From the NCBI GenBank assembly GCA_949128115.1, contig OX421961.1, forward strand, positions 85,667,277 to 85,731,276: DNA of 64,000 bases, given 5' to 3'. Source of the DNA: Anaspis maculata. Taxonomy: Eukaryota > Arthropoda > Insecta > Coleoptera > Scraptiidae. This document shows positions 33,701 to 46,548 of the stretch, in pieces (position 1 is the stretch's first letter; each line of letters opens with the position of its first letter). The notes beneath the pieces were generated by a model that worked only from the letters and a program-made list of their open reading frames with translations, was not told where the DNA came from and searched no databases. Both the position numbers and the translations under genes were made by a program.

Positions 33701-35324
33701 TCACCGATCACACACTTGTTCATTTTAACACCAGCCGTTACTATCACTTTTTCACTCAACATACCTGGATTCTCCATAGCAATGAATACTGGCTGATGTG
33801 AAAATCAACAAGTGTGAGATCGGTCACGTCGTTATGAATTCCGATTATTGTGTTTGCTGGACTTTGAGGCAGAATTTCTGGCTTATTGGGCCAGGTACAG
33901 ACATCGGCGACAAATCAATGGAAAGCCCAGAGAAAGAGGATTTTTTTTCATCTGAAGTATTTTGTTTTGTCGGTCATGAATTTTTGAATTCTTGTGGCTC
34001 GCCAGATTCAAATTCCATTTTCTTGGAAACTAGAGCACCTACAAACATCGGCGCCCCCTCAAAAGAAAGCTAAAAGTTCAGGGGGTGGGACTCTGTGTTC
34101 TTTGTCAACAGTCGCTTTCTACCTGACCTTGAGCAGGTACATGTAAGTTCCCTATGCTTAGCGACTATCGCTTGGAAGCGACTGTCGATAGCGACAACAC
34201 AGAGTCCCACCCCAGGCTTCGTCCCAATTGAATTTTTTTTTGTTGCCTCGATATTTTCTGAGAAAATCGCGTTGGATTGTTTTAGCTGGGACACCTGTAT
34301 AAGCGTCACTTTCTTAATCTATGCGCTTTTTCATGTTTTTTGCTCAGAGTCGTAGCTTTGCGGTCGTTTTCAAAAATTCGTAACTTATGACCCAGGGGTC
34401 GTGTCGAAGTGGAGTTTTTGTCAAAAGAAAGTTCAAATTCTTTTCTAAATATAACCCCGCACATGTGGTAGAGTATTTCCATAAGAACATGTACTTCTCC
34501 GCATGTCCCTAGGAGGATATAAGAATTTTTACCCATAGGAGTAAAAATTTTCGCCAAAACTTTTTAGTCTAGGACTAGATGCTGTGCCGGACGGACGGAC
34601 AGACGGACAAAGCGAGGACAAAATGCGCCTTCCCATTTGGAGAAGTGCGCTAAAAAACTGCAAGGATGGTCCGATTTTTTGAAGAGCTATCTCTTTTTTA
34701 CTTACCATATCCATCATCAGTGTAGGGTCTTCGTTCAGCACCGAAGCCTCCAGCAGCTCCAACTCTTCGGTCGTCATATGGGGGTGGCCTCCTGTCACCA
34801 TAACCACCGTCGTATCCCCCTCGTTGGGCTCTGTCATAACCTCCGAACCTGTCCACTCCACCAGGGCTACCATACGGAGGAAATTCCCGGCCCCCGAAAC
34901 CTCCACCATTACGATGAGGTGGGCCGCGGAAGTCGGTCCGGGCGTAGGGGCCACCTCGGTCCTTGCCGCCTCGCATAGGACCAGGGCCACCACCTCCGAC
35001 TCCGGGACCACGTCTAGGCTTCACGCGACCCTTTTCAACGGAGATCCTTCCACCCATGAAGTTTGTTCCGTTCAACTCCGCAACAGCTTTCATTGCAAGC
35101 TCGTTGTCCTCCAAATGCAAGAAACCGCATCTATTGGATATGTCGCATTCAGCGATTTCGCCATAGGGGGCGAACAGGGTACGCAAATCATCCGTGGTGA
35201 CCCCCGTAGGCAGACTGCCCACGAACACCTTCGTAGTTGTTTCGGACCGGCGATTCTACAACAAAAGGGCATCGGTAAGTCGACGTAATCTTCCACTAGA
35301 AAGCATCCAATGAAACTCTACCAT
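2185..35324 (-). CDS. RRM protein with Gly/Tyr/Arg-rich tail (RBM4/lark/RBM14-like), six exons
   Basis: Probable nuclear RNA-binding protein of 385 aa. I rebuilt six coding exons: 35322-35324 (ATG only), 34706-35255, 3649-3726, 3472-3586, 2686-3033 and 2185-2248. All five introns have GT/AG borders, and the reading phase agrees at every junction. Residues about 9-80 form one RRM, with RNP2-like KVFVGSLP and RNP1-like RCGFLHLE. The remainder is low complexity: first Gly/Arg/Pro with DRGGYD-type words, then a Gly/Tyr/Ser stretch in the 2686-3033 exon, ending in GRRF. This layout resembles RBM4, lark and RBM14 proteins that join splicing or paraspeckle-type assemblies, but the exact orthologue is not clear. 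The start codon is the least certain part: ATG sits directly on a GTAGAG donor, so a different first exon is possible. The 31-kb second intron is extreme beside its neighbours of about 60-440 bp. Confidence 0.85.
3765..4016 (-). pseudogene. LINE reverse-transcriptase C-terminal fragment
   Basis: The 83-codon minus-strand frame contains SFVRTHIEYASVVW and LERVQRRFL. These match the tail of insect Jockey/CR1-type non-LTR reverse transcriptases (family pattern: R-LEY-VVW, then LE-VQRRF). No polymerase core is present, so this is a 5'-truncated, dead copy. It sits in the giant intron just before exon 3, in the same orientation as the host gene. Confidence 0.65.
5293..6467. mobile_element. Foldback element with ACAGGGTGATTCATGAGTG termini
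   Basis: The left end TACAGGGTGATTCATGAGTG near 5292 recurs inverted near 6467, and the arms pair for about 400 bp each. The open frames at 5308-5550 and 6088-6384 encode the same peptide because they are the two arms of this palindrome, not because they are genes. The centre has two short poly-A/T-rich inverted segments around 5700-6070. Confidence 0.7.
7403..7726. repeat. Near-perfect hairpin inside the nested foldback block
   Basis: The segment TTGGGGTGCCGATTTTCCAA onward (7409-7555) returns as its complement (7575-7726). The loop is a few tens of bases around AATATTTCTGCTCTCAAATA. It could form a hairpin of about 150 bp if transcribed. Confidence 0.65.
8093..9164. other. Intron stretch between foldback block and satellite A
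   Basis: I recognise no gene. One item stands out: 8658-8694 is the inverse of 23714-23750 (35 of 37 bases by eye), on the other side of the two satellites. Confidence 0.4.
9165..15447. repeat. Satellite A: ~165-bp tandem repeat, roughly 38 units
   Basis: Successive units are recognised by GAAGTCCAGAA, ATGGCGGCCGATATT, CTCATTTGTAGGCTTATGAA and CACCGACTGGACTCTGCTGA. They are spaced about 163-171 bp (for example near 9318, 9484, 9655 and 9818). Units diverge noticeably. Between about 11700 and 13200 a three-unit block recurs at about 502 bp, so higher-order copying has occurred. The GGAC/GTCC words sit in poorly conserved surroundings, while the GATATTG and CTGAACCAG words are nearly constant. 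The many short open frames in the array, several encoding near-identical peptides, are by-products of the repeat. Confidence 0.9.
13933..14094. other. Non-satellite insertion within satellite A
   Basis: About 160 bp starting AGGTAAGTCTCCTGAGGAAA do not match the repeat unit and end just before a new GGGAAGTCCAGAA. The length is close to one unit, so it may be either an insertion or a replaced unit. I do not recognise it. Confidence 0.45.
15448..15640. repeat. Spacer with short CTTGACGC-type repeats
   Basis: Words such as GACAGCTTGACGCGGGACAA, GGGACAACTTGACGC and GGCAACTTGACGC recur between about 15540 and 15645. They form an imperfect short tandem repeat between the end of satellite A and a LINE fragment. 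Confidence 0.5.
15641..15928 (+). pseudogene. LINE-like coding remnant next to satellite B
   Basis: The plus frame contains PWLKHRSRKASYWWSDE followed by basic residues and a second RPRKR patch. This resembles the segment between endonuclease and reverse transcriptase in insect non-LTR elements, where a WW-x-E-I motif precedes an Arg-rich stretch. Only about 90 codons are left and neither catalytic domain is present. The right end runs straight into the first unit of satellite B. Confidence 0.4.
15929..22955. repeat. Satellite B: 163-bp tandem repeat, roughly 43 units
   Basis: The unit is highly regular: GGTTAGGCCTTAGGGAGTG occurs at about 15955, 16118, 16285, 16448, 16611, 16774 and so on to the end, at 163 bp with rare small indels. 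Units are very similar to each other, far more uniform than satellite A. Shared variants mark higher-order copies: GACGG/GGGAATG at 17911, 20520 and 21335 (16 and 5 units apart) and GATGGGAAAAAATTCG near 19611 and 21894 (14 units apart). No open frame of note crosses it. Array ends are abrupt at both sides. Confidence 0.95.
22956..23766. repeat. Intron stretch with a dispersed relative of satellite B (23640-23730)
   Basis: The segment 23640-23730 reads GATGGTAAGGCCTT, then TGTTCAAAAAAT and GGCCATGC, then TCTCTGGGGCC. The order and spacing match the core of the satellite B unit but with many substitutions. The rest includes a CAGGGT at 23026 and CACCCTGTA near 23412, which may be the ends of a ~390-bp element. 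No gene is seen. Confidence 0.55.
23767..24782. mobile_element. Foldback element, arms of ~250 bp
   Basis: AGGCCAGGCGGTATGTCGT at 23767 returns inverted at the end near 24782. GACCAAAGCTTTTATGGTGTC, CTCAGTGGTAGAT and ATGCAAACGTACAACTCT are all found in both arms. The left arm is about 23767-24025 and the right arm about 24540-24782. The short frames inside have no recognisable product. Confidence 0.7.
24783..25439. other. AT-rich intron stretch
   Basis: No gene or clear repeat is visible apart from poly-T runs and a CACCCTGTA near 25301, a word that ends several elements in this window. Confidence 0.35.
25440..27662. mobile_element. Foldback element, arms of ~750 bp
   Basis: The left arm runs from TTCTGCACTTCTAACGATTT (25440) to about 26190. 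It pairs with the right arm, about 26890 to AATCGTTAGAAGTGCAGAAC (27662). Shared words include GAACTTCAAATTCTGAAGAT, CAAATTTGGTGGTGCTGCG, AATGAGTTGCGCAA and GGACTCCTCAGTATG-type sequences. The unpaired centre (about 26190-26890) contains a tRNA-like segment. No transposase is visible. Confidence 0.7.
26523..26600 (-). other. tRNA-like sequence, probably a SINE head or pseudo-tRNA
   Basis: Read on the minus strand it has TAGTCGAGTGG (like a Pol III A box) and CCGGGTTCGATTCCCGG. The latter is a perfect T-arm with B box. The two halves of an acceptor stem do not pair, so a working tRNA is unlikely. It lies in the loop of the foldback element. Confidence 0.5.
27663..28575. other. Intron stretch with ATGGCGGNC-type words
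   Basis: No gene is recognised. Repeated phrases such as AAAATGGCGGATCAAAGATG and AAGTTTCATGAAAATCGTTCC (near 28160-28330) recur in other repeats of the window, for example near 51470-51660. They mark an old dispersed repeat. Confidence 0.35.
28894..28965 (+). other. tRNA-derived SINE-like segment, left arm
   Basis: GGGTAGCTCATTGGTAAAG fits a Pol III A box, CCTG-ACTTTCAA-CAGG can form an anticodon-type stem, and GGATCGAACC resembles a B box. It is followed by eight T residues. Acceptor pairing is poor, so it is called tRNA-derived rather than a tRNA gene. Confidence 0.5.
29102..29173 (-). other. tRNA-derived SINE-like segment, right arm
   Basis: This is the inverted copy of 28894-28965, with the same A-box and anticodon-stem words and a slightly different B-box region (GGATCGATCC). 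Confidence 0.5.
29797..30407 (+). pseudogene. LINE 3' end: reverse-transcriptase tail plus 3' UTR
   Basis: The plus frame up to the stop at 30246-30248 has YGVMFWATS, LQKRAIRALVGA, ILTLSSLFIF and RYWGPKLFNHLP. These are the conserved C-terminal tail of Jockey/CR1-type non-LTR reverse transcriptases. Upstream polymerase motifs are missing, so the copy is 5'-truncated. An AATAAA near 30381 is followed by a (TTC)n tail at about 30393-30407, a typical LINE 3' end. Confidence 0.75.
30408..31022. repeat. Intron stretch with poly-A and GGAC-type simple repeat
   Basis: It contains a 20-base A run near 30590 and GGACAGACGGACGGACGAAC near 30877. The latter is followed by CGCCTTTTTCCATTTTTCGG. A close relative of this module (GGACGGACGGACAGACGGAC, then GCGCCTTCCCATTT) lies at 34575-34655 on the other side of the next foldback element. 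Confidence 0.5.
31023..34299. mobile_element. 3.3-kb nested foldback element with TACAGGTGTCCCAGC termini
   Basis: TACAGGTGTCCCAGCTAAAA at 31023 returns inverted at 34299. The next segments of the outer arms also pair (GATTTTCTCAGAAAATATC). A second palindrome is centred near 32330 (arms about 31870-32200 and 32450-32800, with ATATAGGGTGATTTT at its inner ends). A third is centred near 33770 (33460-34073). It also contains a TTAA-flanked MITE at 32806-33200. No intact open frame of known function is seen. Confidence 0.7.
32806..33200. mobile_element. 395-bp GC-ended MITE with TTAA target duplication
   Basis: The ends are CTCTCGAGCGGGCGCG and its exact inverse, flanked on both sides by TTAA (32802-32805 and 33201-33204). 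That target is typical of piggyBac-type transposition, although the terminal bases are not the usual CCC. Inside each end lies a GCGCACTCAGTGCGC palindrome. It interrupts the right arm of the surrounding foldback element, so it is younger than that element. Confidence 0.7.
34706..35324 (-). CDS. Exons 1-2 of the RRM gene (RRM-coding)
   Basis: Exon 2 (34706-35255) begins after a TTGTTGTAG acceptor with NRRSETTTKVFVGSLP and holds the whole RRM. It then carries an Arg/Gly-rich segment ending DDGYG, directly before a GTAAG donor at 34701-34705. Exon 1 contributes only ATG (35322-35324) before GTAGAG. The longest open frame on the other strand here is a shadow of this GC-rich coding DNA. Confidence 0.85.
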
Positions 35325-35821
35325 GTCGATATTTGTTATGCAATGATGACTACAAGACCAAACCAAGACACCGGCGACTTCTTTTTACAATAACAAGCAG
35401 GGTACGAGAATGGCGGAGAGGCGACGGCGTCTTTAGTGATAAAACAAAAGTTACCAGAGAGATTGACAAGTGACAATGGTGACAATAATGACAGTTTCAT
35501 GGATGGGGGGGGGATGGTCGTCAAAAGTACAAAAGTTATAACATAACCTAACAAAAACCAAAGTGGAAAAGTTCCGACCATGTTCCGACTGTCTCGGCCT
35601 TTCTTTGGTTCGTTTTGCAAATTCGTCTAATCATTAAGTACAATGCATAACGCGCTATGGTTAGTTGAAGTTGAACAGAAAGGCAAGGAACAACACTGAT
35701 TCAAGGGCTAAAGAAACAAAACGAATAAGTACCCCATTGGTGTAAGCTGCAGCCGCTTTTTAGCATTATTCATCAGTAATTTATATATCAGCGTTATAGA
35801 TTAGTGGTTCAAGAAAAACAA
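35325..35821. promoter_or_regulatory. Divergent promoter region between RRM gene and Mtg1
   Basis: Only 497 bp separate the two start codons, which point away from each other, so the promoters and 5' UTRs of both genes must lie here unless distant exons exist. There is no obvious TATA box placed for either gene. A G-run (GGGGGGGG near 35506-35513) and the repeated ACAAT/TGACA words are the only local features. The role is inferred from position. Confidence 0.5.
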
Positions 35822-36775
35822 ATGGCCGAGAAAGTATCAACCGAAGCGTTTCGAAGTGTCTTCAAAGTCATTTCCAAGGATGCCGTCCACTGGTTTCCTG
35901 GTCACATGGGACGCGGCCTCAAGCAAATGCAGCACAAGCTCCGCTCTGTGGACTGCGTCGTTGAAGTGCACGACGCCAGAATACCCCTTTCAGGGAGAAA
36001 CCCAAATTTTAAGTACACCGTCAGTGGCATCAAACCTCACGTGTTGATCTTGAACAAATTGGACTTGATCGAAAAGAAATTAGTATCTAAAATCAAAGAC
36101 CGAGTGCAAGCCGACTATCCGAATGTCATCTTCACTAATTGCAAAGACCAGCAGTGTCAAGGCATCAAAACGCTTTTTCCTGCCATTCAAAAACTGATCA
36201 AAGATTCCAACAGGTACAATCGATCTGGCGAAGAGGATAGTTGTATAATGATAATTGGAGTGCCTAATGTTGGAAAATCTTCGTTGATTAATGCTTTAAG
36301 AGCAAGACATTTGAAGAAAGGTGGTGCCACGCACGTAGGAGCTCTACCAGGCATCACTCGTAGTGTTTTGCATAAAATAAAAATGTGCGAAGACCCTTTA
36401 GTCTACATGTTGGACACCCCAGGGATATCATCGCCTCATATAGAAAACACGGAAGTTGGTTTGAAGTTGGCTTTATGTAATACCATTCAAGATCATTTGG
36501 TTGGTGCCACTGTGATGGCAGATTATCTTTTATATTGGCTGAATAAAAATGAACATTTTAGCTATGTAAAAGCTTTCAAACTTGAAGAAGCCACAGATAA
36601 TATTTTAGAAGTTCTGGCTCAAATTAGCATGAATAATAAGAAAATGTTGAAAATGAGAAATAACAACAATGAGTACATTCTTAAACCTGATTTTGAATGG
36701 GCTGCTCATGTAATGCTGAAAGCTTTCAGGACAGGTCAGCTAGGCAGACTCTGTTTAGATGCAGATATTTTGTGA
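35822..36775 (+). CDS. Mtg1: Mitochondrial ribosome-associated GTPase 1
   Basis: GTPase of 317 aa that helps mature the large mitochondrial ribosomal subunit at the inner membrane (family knowledge). It is intronless here. Motifs run in the circularly permuted order of the YlqF/MTG1 family: WFPGHM at residues 24-29, G4 NKLD at 78-81, G1 GVPNVGKSS at 146-154, G2 around GITR 177-180 and G3 DTPG at 198-201. A helical C-terminal domain ends GRLCLDADIL. The ATG at 35822 (MAEKVSTEAF) is chosen because the frame upstream begins only with a non-ATG codon. Length is close to the family norm of about 310-335. An AATAAA at 36824-36829 is the likely polyadenylation signal. No frameshift or missing motif is seen. 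Confidence 0.95.
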   Translation: MAEKVSTEAFRSVFKVISKDAVHWFPGHMGRGLKQMQHKLRSVDCVVEVHDARIPLSGRNPNFKYTVSGIKPHVLILNKLDLIEKKLVSKIKDRVQADYPNVIFTNCKDQQCQGIKTLFPAIQKLIKDSNRYNRSGEEDSCIMIIGVPNVGKSSLINALRARHLKKGGATHVGALPGITRSVLHKIKMCEDPLVYMLDTPGISSPHIENTEVGLKLALCNTIQDHLVGATVMADYLLYWLNKNEHFSYVKAFKLEEATDNILEVLAQISMNNKKMLKMRNNNNEYILKPDFEWAAHVMLKAFRTGQLGRLCLDADIL

Positions 36776-36823
36776 GAATATAGTAGTCAGGTAGCCTAAT
36801 GATATAATAATAGATTATTATTG

Positions 36824-36829
36824 AATAAA
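36824..36829 (+). terminator. Polyadenylation signal of Mtg1
   Basis: AATAAA lies 49 bases after the stop codon, the usual place for a compact gene. Confidence 0.6.
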
Positions 36830-37021
36830 CAAATCTACATTTCTCAGTATTATCATTATGAACAATGAAGAAATATGGGCATTGGGCAGATAGCCCAGGC
36901 AAAACATGTTTTAACCTAGAATAAATTGGAGAAGAGCTGAAAATTTGAGGATCCCTTTAGAATTCGATGGGTAACAACATTTATTAAAATTTCCACTTCT
37001 TCCGAGGCTTAGCATTTTTCT

Positions 37022-38572
37022 GTAGAAGGTCGAAGGTCCAAGAAATTACCATTTTCAGAATTTTTTTTTTGTTGTACTTTTTTCATGAAACTGTATTTTT
37101 CAAAGTCGAGGAACACAATGCAAAAAGTTTCCAGAAAGTGTCATGCACCAGTGGCGTTCCAGATGGCTGCGAAGGGGTCGAGGTGCCATTTTTCACAAAG
37201 TCTTCTGGTAAACAGTGACGAACACTTTTTTGACATGTTTGGTATCATTTCTCACCAAATCGCATCTTCTGATCCCGAAAATAAGTATGAAATTTTGATA
37301 GAGACGTGTTTAAACTGGTTTTATCAGGAAAAACATGATTTTTTTTACCCCCAAAATTGATGTTTTGTAATTCTAATTTCATCATTGTCCAATGTATTTA
37401 TAACCATGATTTTGACTTTGACAGTTTGTTTGGGCTATTTCACACACAAATATCATTTGCTGATTTTTTTTCCGTTTCCGTTAATAAAAAGAGCTTTCTC
37501 TATCAAACAAAACAAAAAAAAAACTGGAATCAAAGCCGTATTTCAGTCATGACATCATTTTTCTTCCGAAATTGCAAGCTCTTGACAATAAATTTCTTCA
37601 TGATGCACGTTTTGTAATAAAACTACCGTGTGACTTTATAGCATCGATAAAAACTTCTGGTGCATGAAATTCATCTGTACAAAAGTTTAATTGAACATTC
37701 TATGTCAAAATTGTGATCATAGGTGTTTTGAACCACAATGGGAATGGAGCTTGAAAACGACAAGTTTATATTGTGCACATTGTGGTTCAAAACACCTATG
37801 ATCACAATTTTGACATAGATTGTTCAATTGAACTTTTTTATAGATGAATTTCATGCACCAGAAGTTTCTATCGATGCTACAAAGTCACACGGTAGTTTTG
37901 TTACAAAACGTGCATCATGAAGAAATTTAATGTCAAGAGCTCGCAATCTCGGAAAAAAAAATGATGTCATAACTGAAATACGGCTCCGATTCCAGTTTTT
38001 TCTGTTTTGTTCGATAGAGAAAACTATTCTTATGCCTTGAAATGAATAGAGTGTCAAATCAAAGCTTCATTCTGGTCGTAGCCTAATTTGTTCTGTGAAA
38101 TAGCACATTCAGCACGAAAATTCAGCAAATCATATTTGTGTGTGAAATAGCCCAAACAAACTGTCAAAGTCAAAATCATGGTTATAAATACATTGGACAA
38201 TGATGAAATTAGAATTACAAAACATCAATTTTGGGGGTAAAAAAATCATGTTTTTCCTGATAAAACCAGTTTAAACACGTCTCTATCAAAATTTCATACT
38301 TATTTTCGGGATCAGAAGATGCGATTTGGTGAGAAATGATACCAAACATGTCAAAAAAGGTGTTAGTCACGGTTTACCAGAAGACTTTGTGAAAAATCGC
38401 ACCTCGGCCCCTTCGCAGCCGTCTGGTACGCCACTGGTGCATGACACTTTCTGGTGGGAACTTATTGCATTGTGTTCCTAGACCTTAAAAATATATAGTC
38501 CAGTGAAAAAAAAAGTATAGAAAAAGCAACAATTTCAAAAATGGTAAATTTTTGGACCTTCGACCTCTTAGG
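37022..38572. mobile_element. Foldback element, 1.55-kb palindrome
   Basis: AGGTCGAAGGTCCAA (37027) returns inverted at 38557-38571. Arms pair almost throughout: TTTCACAAAGTCTTCTGG, AAACATGATTTTTTT and TGATCATAGGTGTTTTGAAC all occur on both sides. The loop is at about 37740-37780. No transposase frame is present. Confidence 0.75.
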
Positions 38573-40650
38573 GAGCACTCCAGTCGCGGGTCCCATCGGG
38601 GCACCACTTCTTGAAAATTACCTGTAGGTACCTACTACTCACGTGCAAAAGCGTTTTGCATCGGAATGAAATGCAAGGTTGGTTCCCCTAACGTCCATAC
38701 TAGTATCATTTCCGACCAAATCGCACATTCTGATTCCAAAAATTAGTACGAAATGTTGATAGAGACGTTTAAACTTTAAACCGATTTAAAAAAAAAACAT
38801 GAATTTTTCATCCTCAAAATTGATGTTTTGTAGTTCTAGTTCTATCATTGTCCAATGTATTCATAATATGATTTTGACTTAGACAGATGGTTTGGGCTAT
38901 TTCACACACAAATATCATTTCCTGCATTTTTTTCCTGTTTTCACAAAGTCACAGAGTAATTTTGTTCCTTCAGGTGTATCATGTCAAAGCTTGGTGTGAC
39001 GAAACGTGCTGTTTTACAGGAAAAATTGGGCTAGGATCAGGATGTAGCTTTGATGTGGTACTCGATTCATTTCAGGGCATAAAGATAGTTTTCTCTATTA
39101 AACAAAATGGAAAAAACTGGAATCAGAGCCGTATTTTAGTCATTACATGATTTTTCTTACATCAATTTATTCCGACATTGCGGAATAAATTTCGTGGAAA
39201 AACGCGTATGAAATTGTCGTTTTTTAGCCCAACTCACATTGTGGTTTAAAACACCCATGATCATAATCCACGTTTACCATCACGTGCATCACTTCAGCGC
39301 ATACATGAGAACGCATACCTGCAGAGCGCGGTAATTTCAATTTTGACGCACGAAGTGTCACTATCAATGGCAACTGTCAATCAATAATCGAAATGTAAAC
39401 AAACAACAAACATAACCTCTTAACCATTCAACATTTAATATTGTTCAGAATGAAATAGGTACGTGCCATATGGCAGAAAAACGCAGAAAAGATCAAGGTG
39501 ATACGAAACACAACGAGCTTCAAGGCGATCGACGAAACAGGAGCGTTATTTGGTTAGATCTGTCGAAACGTCAAATCGACGTCAAGCGCTGTCAGCTGAA
39601 ATTTGCGTGACATTACACACGCACACCGTATTACAGTGTTGTCAACTGGTTGTCATGATATAGATATGGCAACGTCCTACTTTCACAGGTATGCGCAGAA
39701 GCCTTTCGGGAAACGTGGATTTTTATATAGATTGTTCAATTGGACAATTTCATAGATGAATTTCGTACACCAGAAGTTTCTATCGATGTTACAAAGTCAC
39801 ACGGTAGTTTTGTTCCAAAACGTGCATCATGAAGACATTTAATTTCAAAAGCTCGCAATGTCGGAAGAAAAATGATGTCATGACTTGAAATACGGCTCCA
39901 ATTCCAATTTTTTCTGTTTTGTTTGATAGGGAAAACTATTTTCATGCCTTGAAATGAATAAAGTACCAAATCAAAGCTACATTCTGATTCTAGCATAATT
40001 TTTCCTGTGAAATAGCACGTTTCGTCACATCAAGCTTTGACATGATACATCTCAAGAAACAAAATCACTCCGTGACTTAGTGAAAACGGGAAAAAAAAAT
40101 CAGCAAATGTTACTTGCGTGCGAAATAGCCCAAACCAACTGTCAAGTCAAAATCATAGTATAAATACATTGGACGATGATGGAGCTAAAATTACCAAACA
40201 TCAATTTTGAGGGTAAAAAAAAACATGTTTTTCTGGTAAAACCGGTTTAAACACGTCTATCAAAATTTCATACCAATTTGTGGGATCAGAATGTGCGATT
40301 TGGCCAAACATGTCAAAAAAAGTGTTAGTCACAGTTTACCATAAGACTGTGAAAAATCGCACCGCGGCCCCTTCGCAGTCGTCTGGTACGCCACTGGTGC
40401 ACGACACTTTCTGGAGACTTATTGCATTGTTGCTTGACCTTGAAAATATATAGTCTAGCGAAAAAAGTATAAAGAAGCCACGATTTTAAAATGGTAATTT
40501 TTTGGACCTTCGACCTCTTAGAAAGCACGCTAGTCGCGAGTCCCATTGGGGCACCACTTCTTAAAAATTACCTGTAGGTACCTACTACTCACGTGCAAAA
40601 GTGTTTTGCATCGGAATGAAATGCAAGGTTGGTTCCCCTAACGTCCGTAC
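38573..40650. repeat. Second copy of the foldback block plus flank
   Basis: The flank at 38573-38695 (CAGTCGCGGGTCCCATCGGG, then TGCAAGGTTGGTTCCCCTAA) recurs in direct orientation at 40520-40645. Between them lies a diverged copy of the same foldback arms, interrupted by a 457-bp element. The simplest reading is a tandem duplication of foldback plus flank, followed by insertion. Confidence 0.6.
39265..39721. mobile_element. ~457-bp element with AATCCACGTTTACC ends, copy 1
   Basis: It begins AATCCACGTTTACC and ends GGGAAACGTGGATT. A highly similar copy in the same orientation lies at 43200-43645. It breaks the foldback arm at a place where the undisturbed arm is known from 37693-37830. No coding capacity is seen. 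Confidence 0.7.
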
Positions 40651-41030
40651 TATGGGTTCCACAAAAAAGAAACGAGATCAGTTGATTCGAGATTTTTTTT
40701 GTCAACTTGTAGTGCAGCCTGATTGCTGGTCATCTTTTTTGTGGAACTGACGGTGATTGGTTGAAAAAGGGTAATTTTTACGTCATTTCGGGCCACGATT
40801 TTTTTCCACGAGGTTACTTTGCCGCCCAAGGATGCAAGCCTAAACCAGATTTAATGTCAGAGAAAGGTCTCACTGAGAGAAGACCATGTCTCACCAATGA
40901 TTCAACTAGATCGAAGGAAAGCGAAGCGATTTGGTTTTTGGGTTTAAAAATATTGTGGCGTTTGTTTAATATTACTATATTACTTTAGAAAATACAAAAC
41001 TCAAATTAGCGATTCGTAACGTACACAAAA
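40651..41030. other. Intergenic stretch downstream of Rpt5
   Basis: No gene is recognised. An ATTAAA on the minus strand at 40965-40970 is a candidate polyadenylation signal for Rpt5. Confidence 0.4.

Positions 41031-46548
<5,518 letters not shown>

Larger units (their letters stand above)
3727..34705 (-). other. Giant intron (~31 kb) of the RRM gene
   Basis: It runs from the GTAAG donor at 34701-34705 to the AAAG acceptor before 3726. Both flanking exons are in the same phase (after codon base 1) and the joined protein reads smoothly from DDGYG into RPYEDD. The intron holds the two satellites, at least five foldback blocks and several LINE pieces described separately. That exons 2 and 3 belong to one transcript is inferred from phase and composition, not proved. 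Confidence 0.75.

Noticed and set aside
34529..35288. Long alternative frames (160 and 154 codons) over the RRM exon
   Set aside because: They are shadows of GC-rich coding sequence. They lack domain similarity, and one crosses the GTAAG donor.
37085..37617. Two plus-strand frames of 86-91 codons with some aromatic content
   Set aside because: They lie on one arm of a palindrome, appear again in inverted form, and have no domain.
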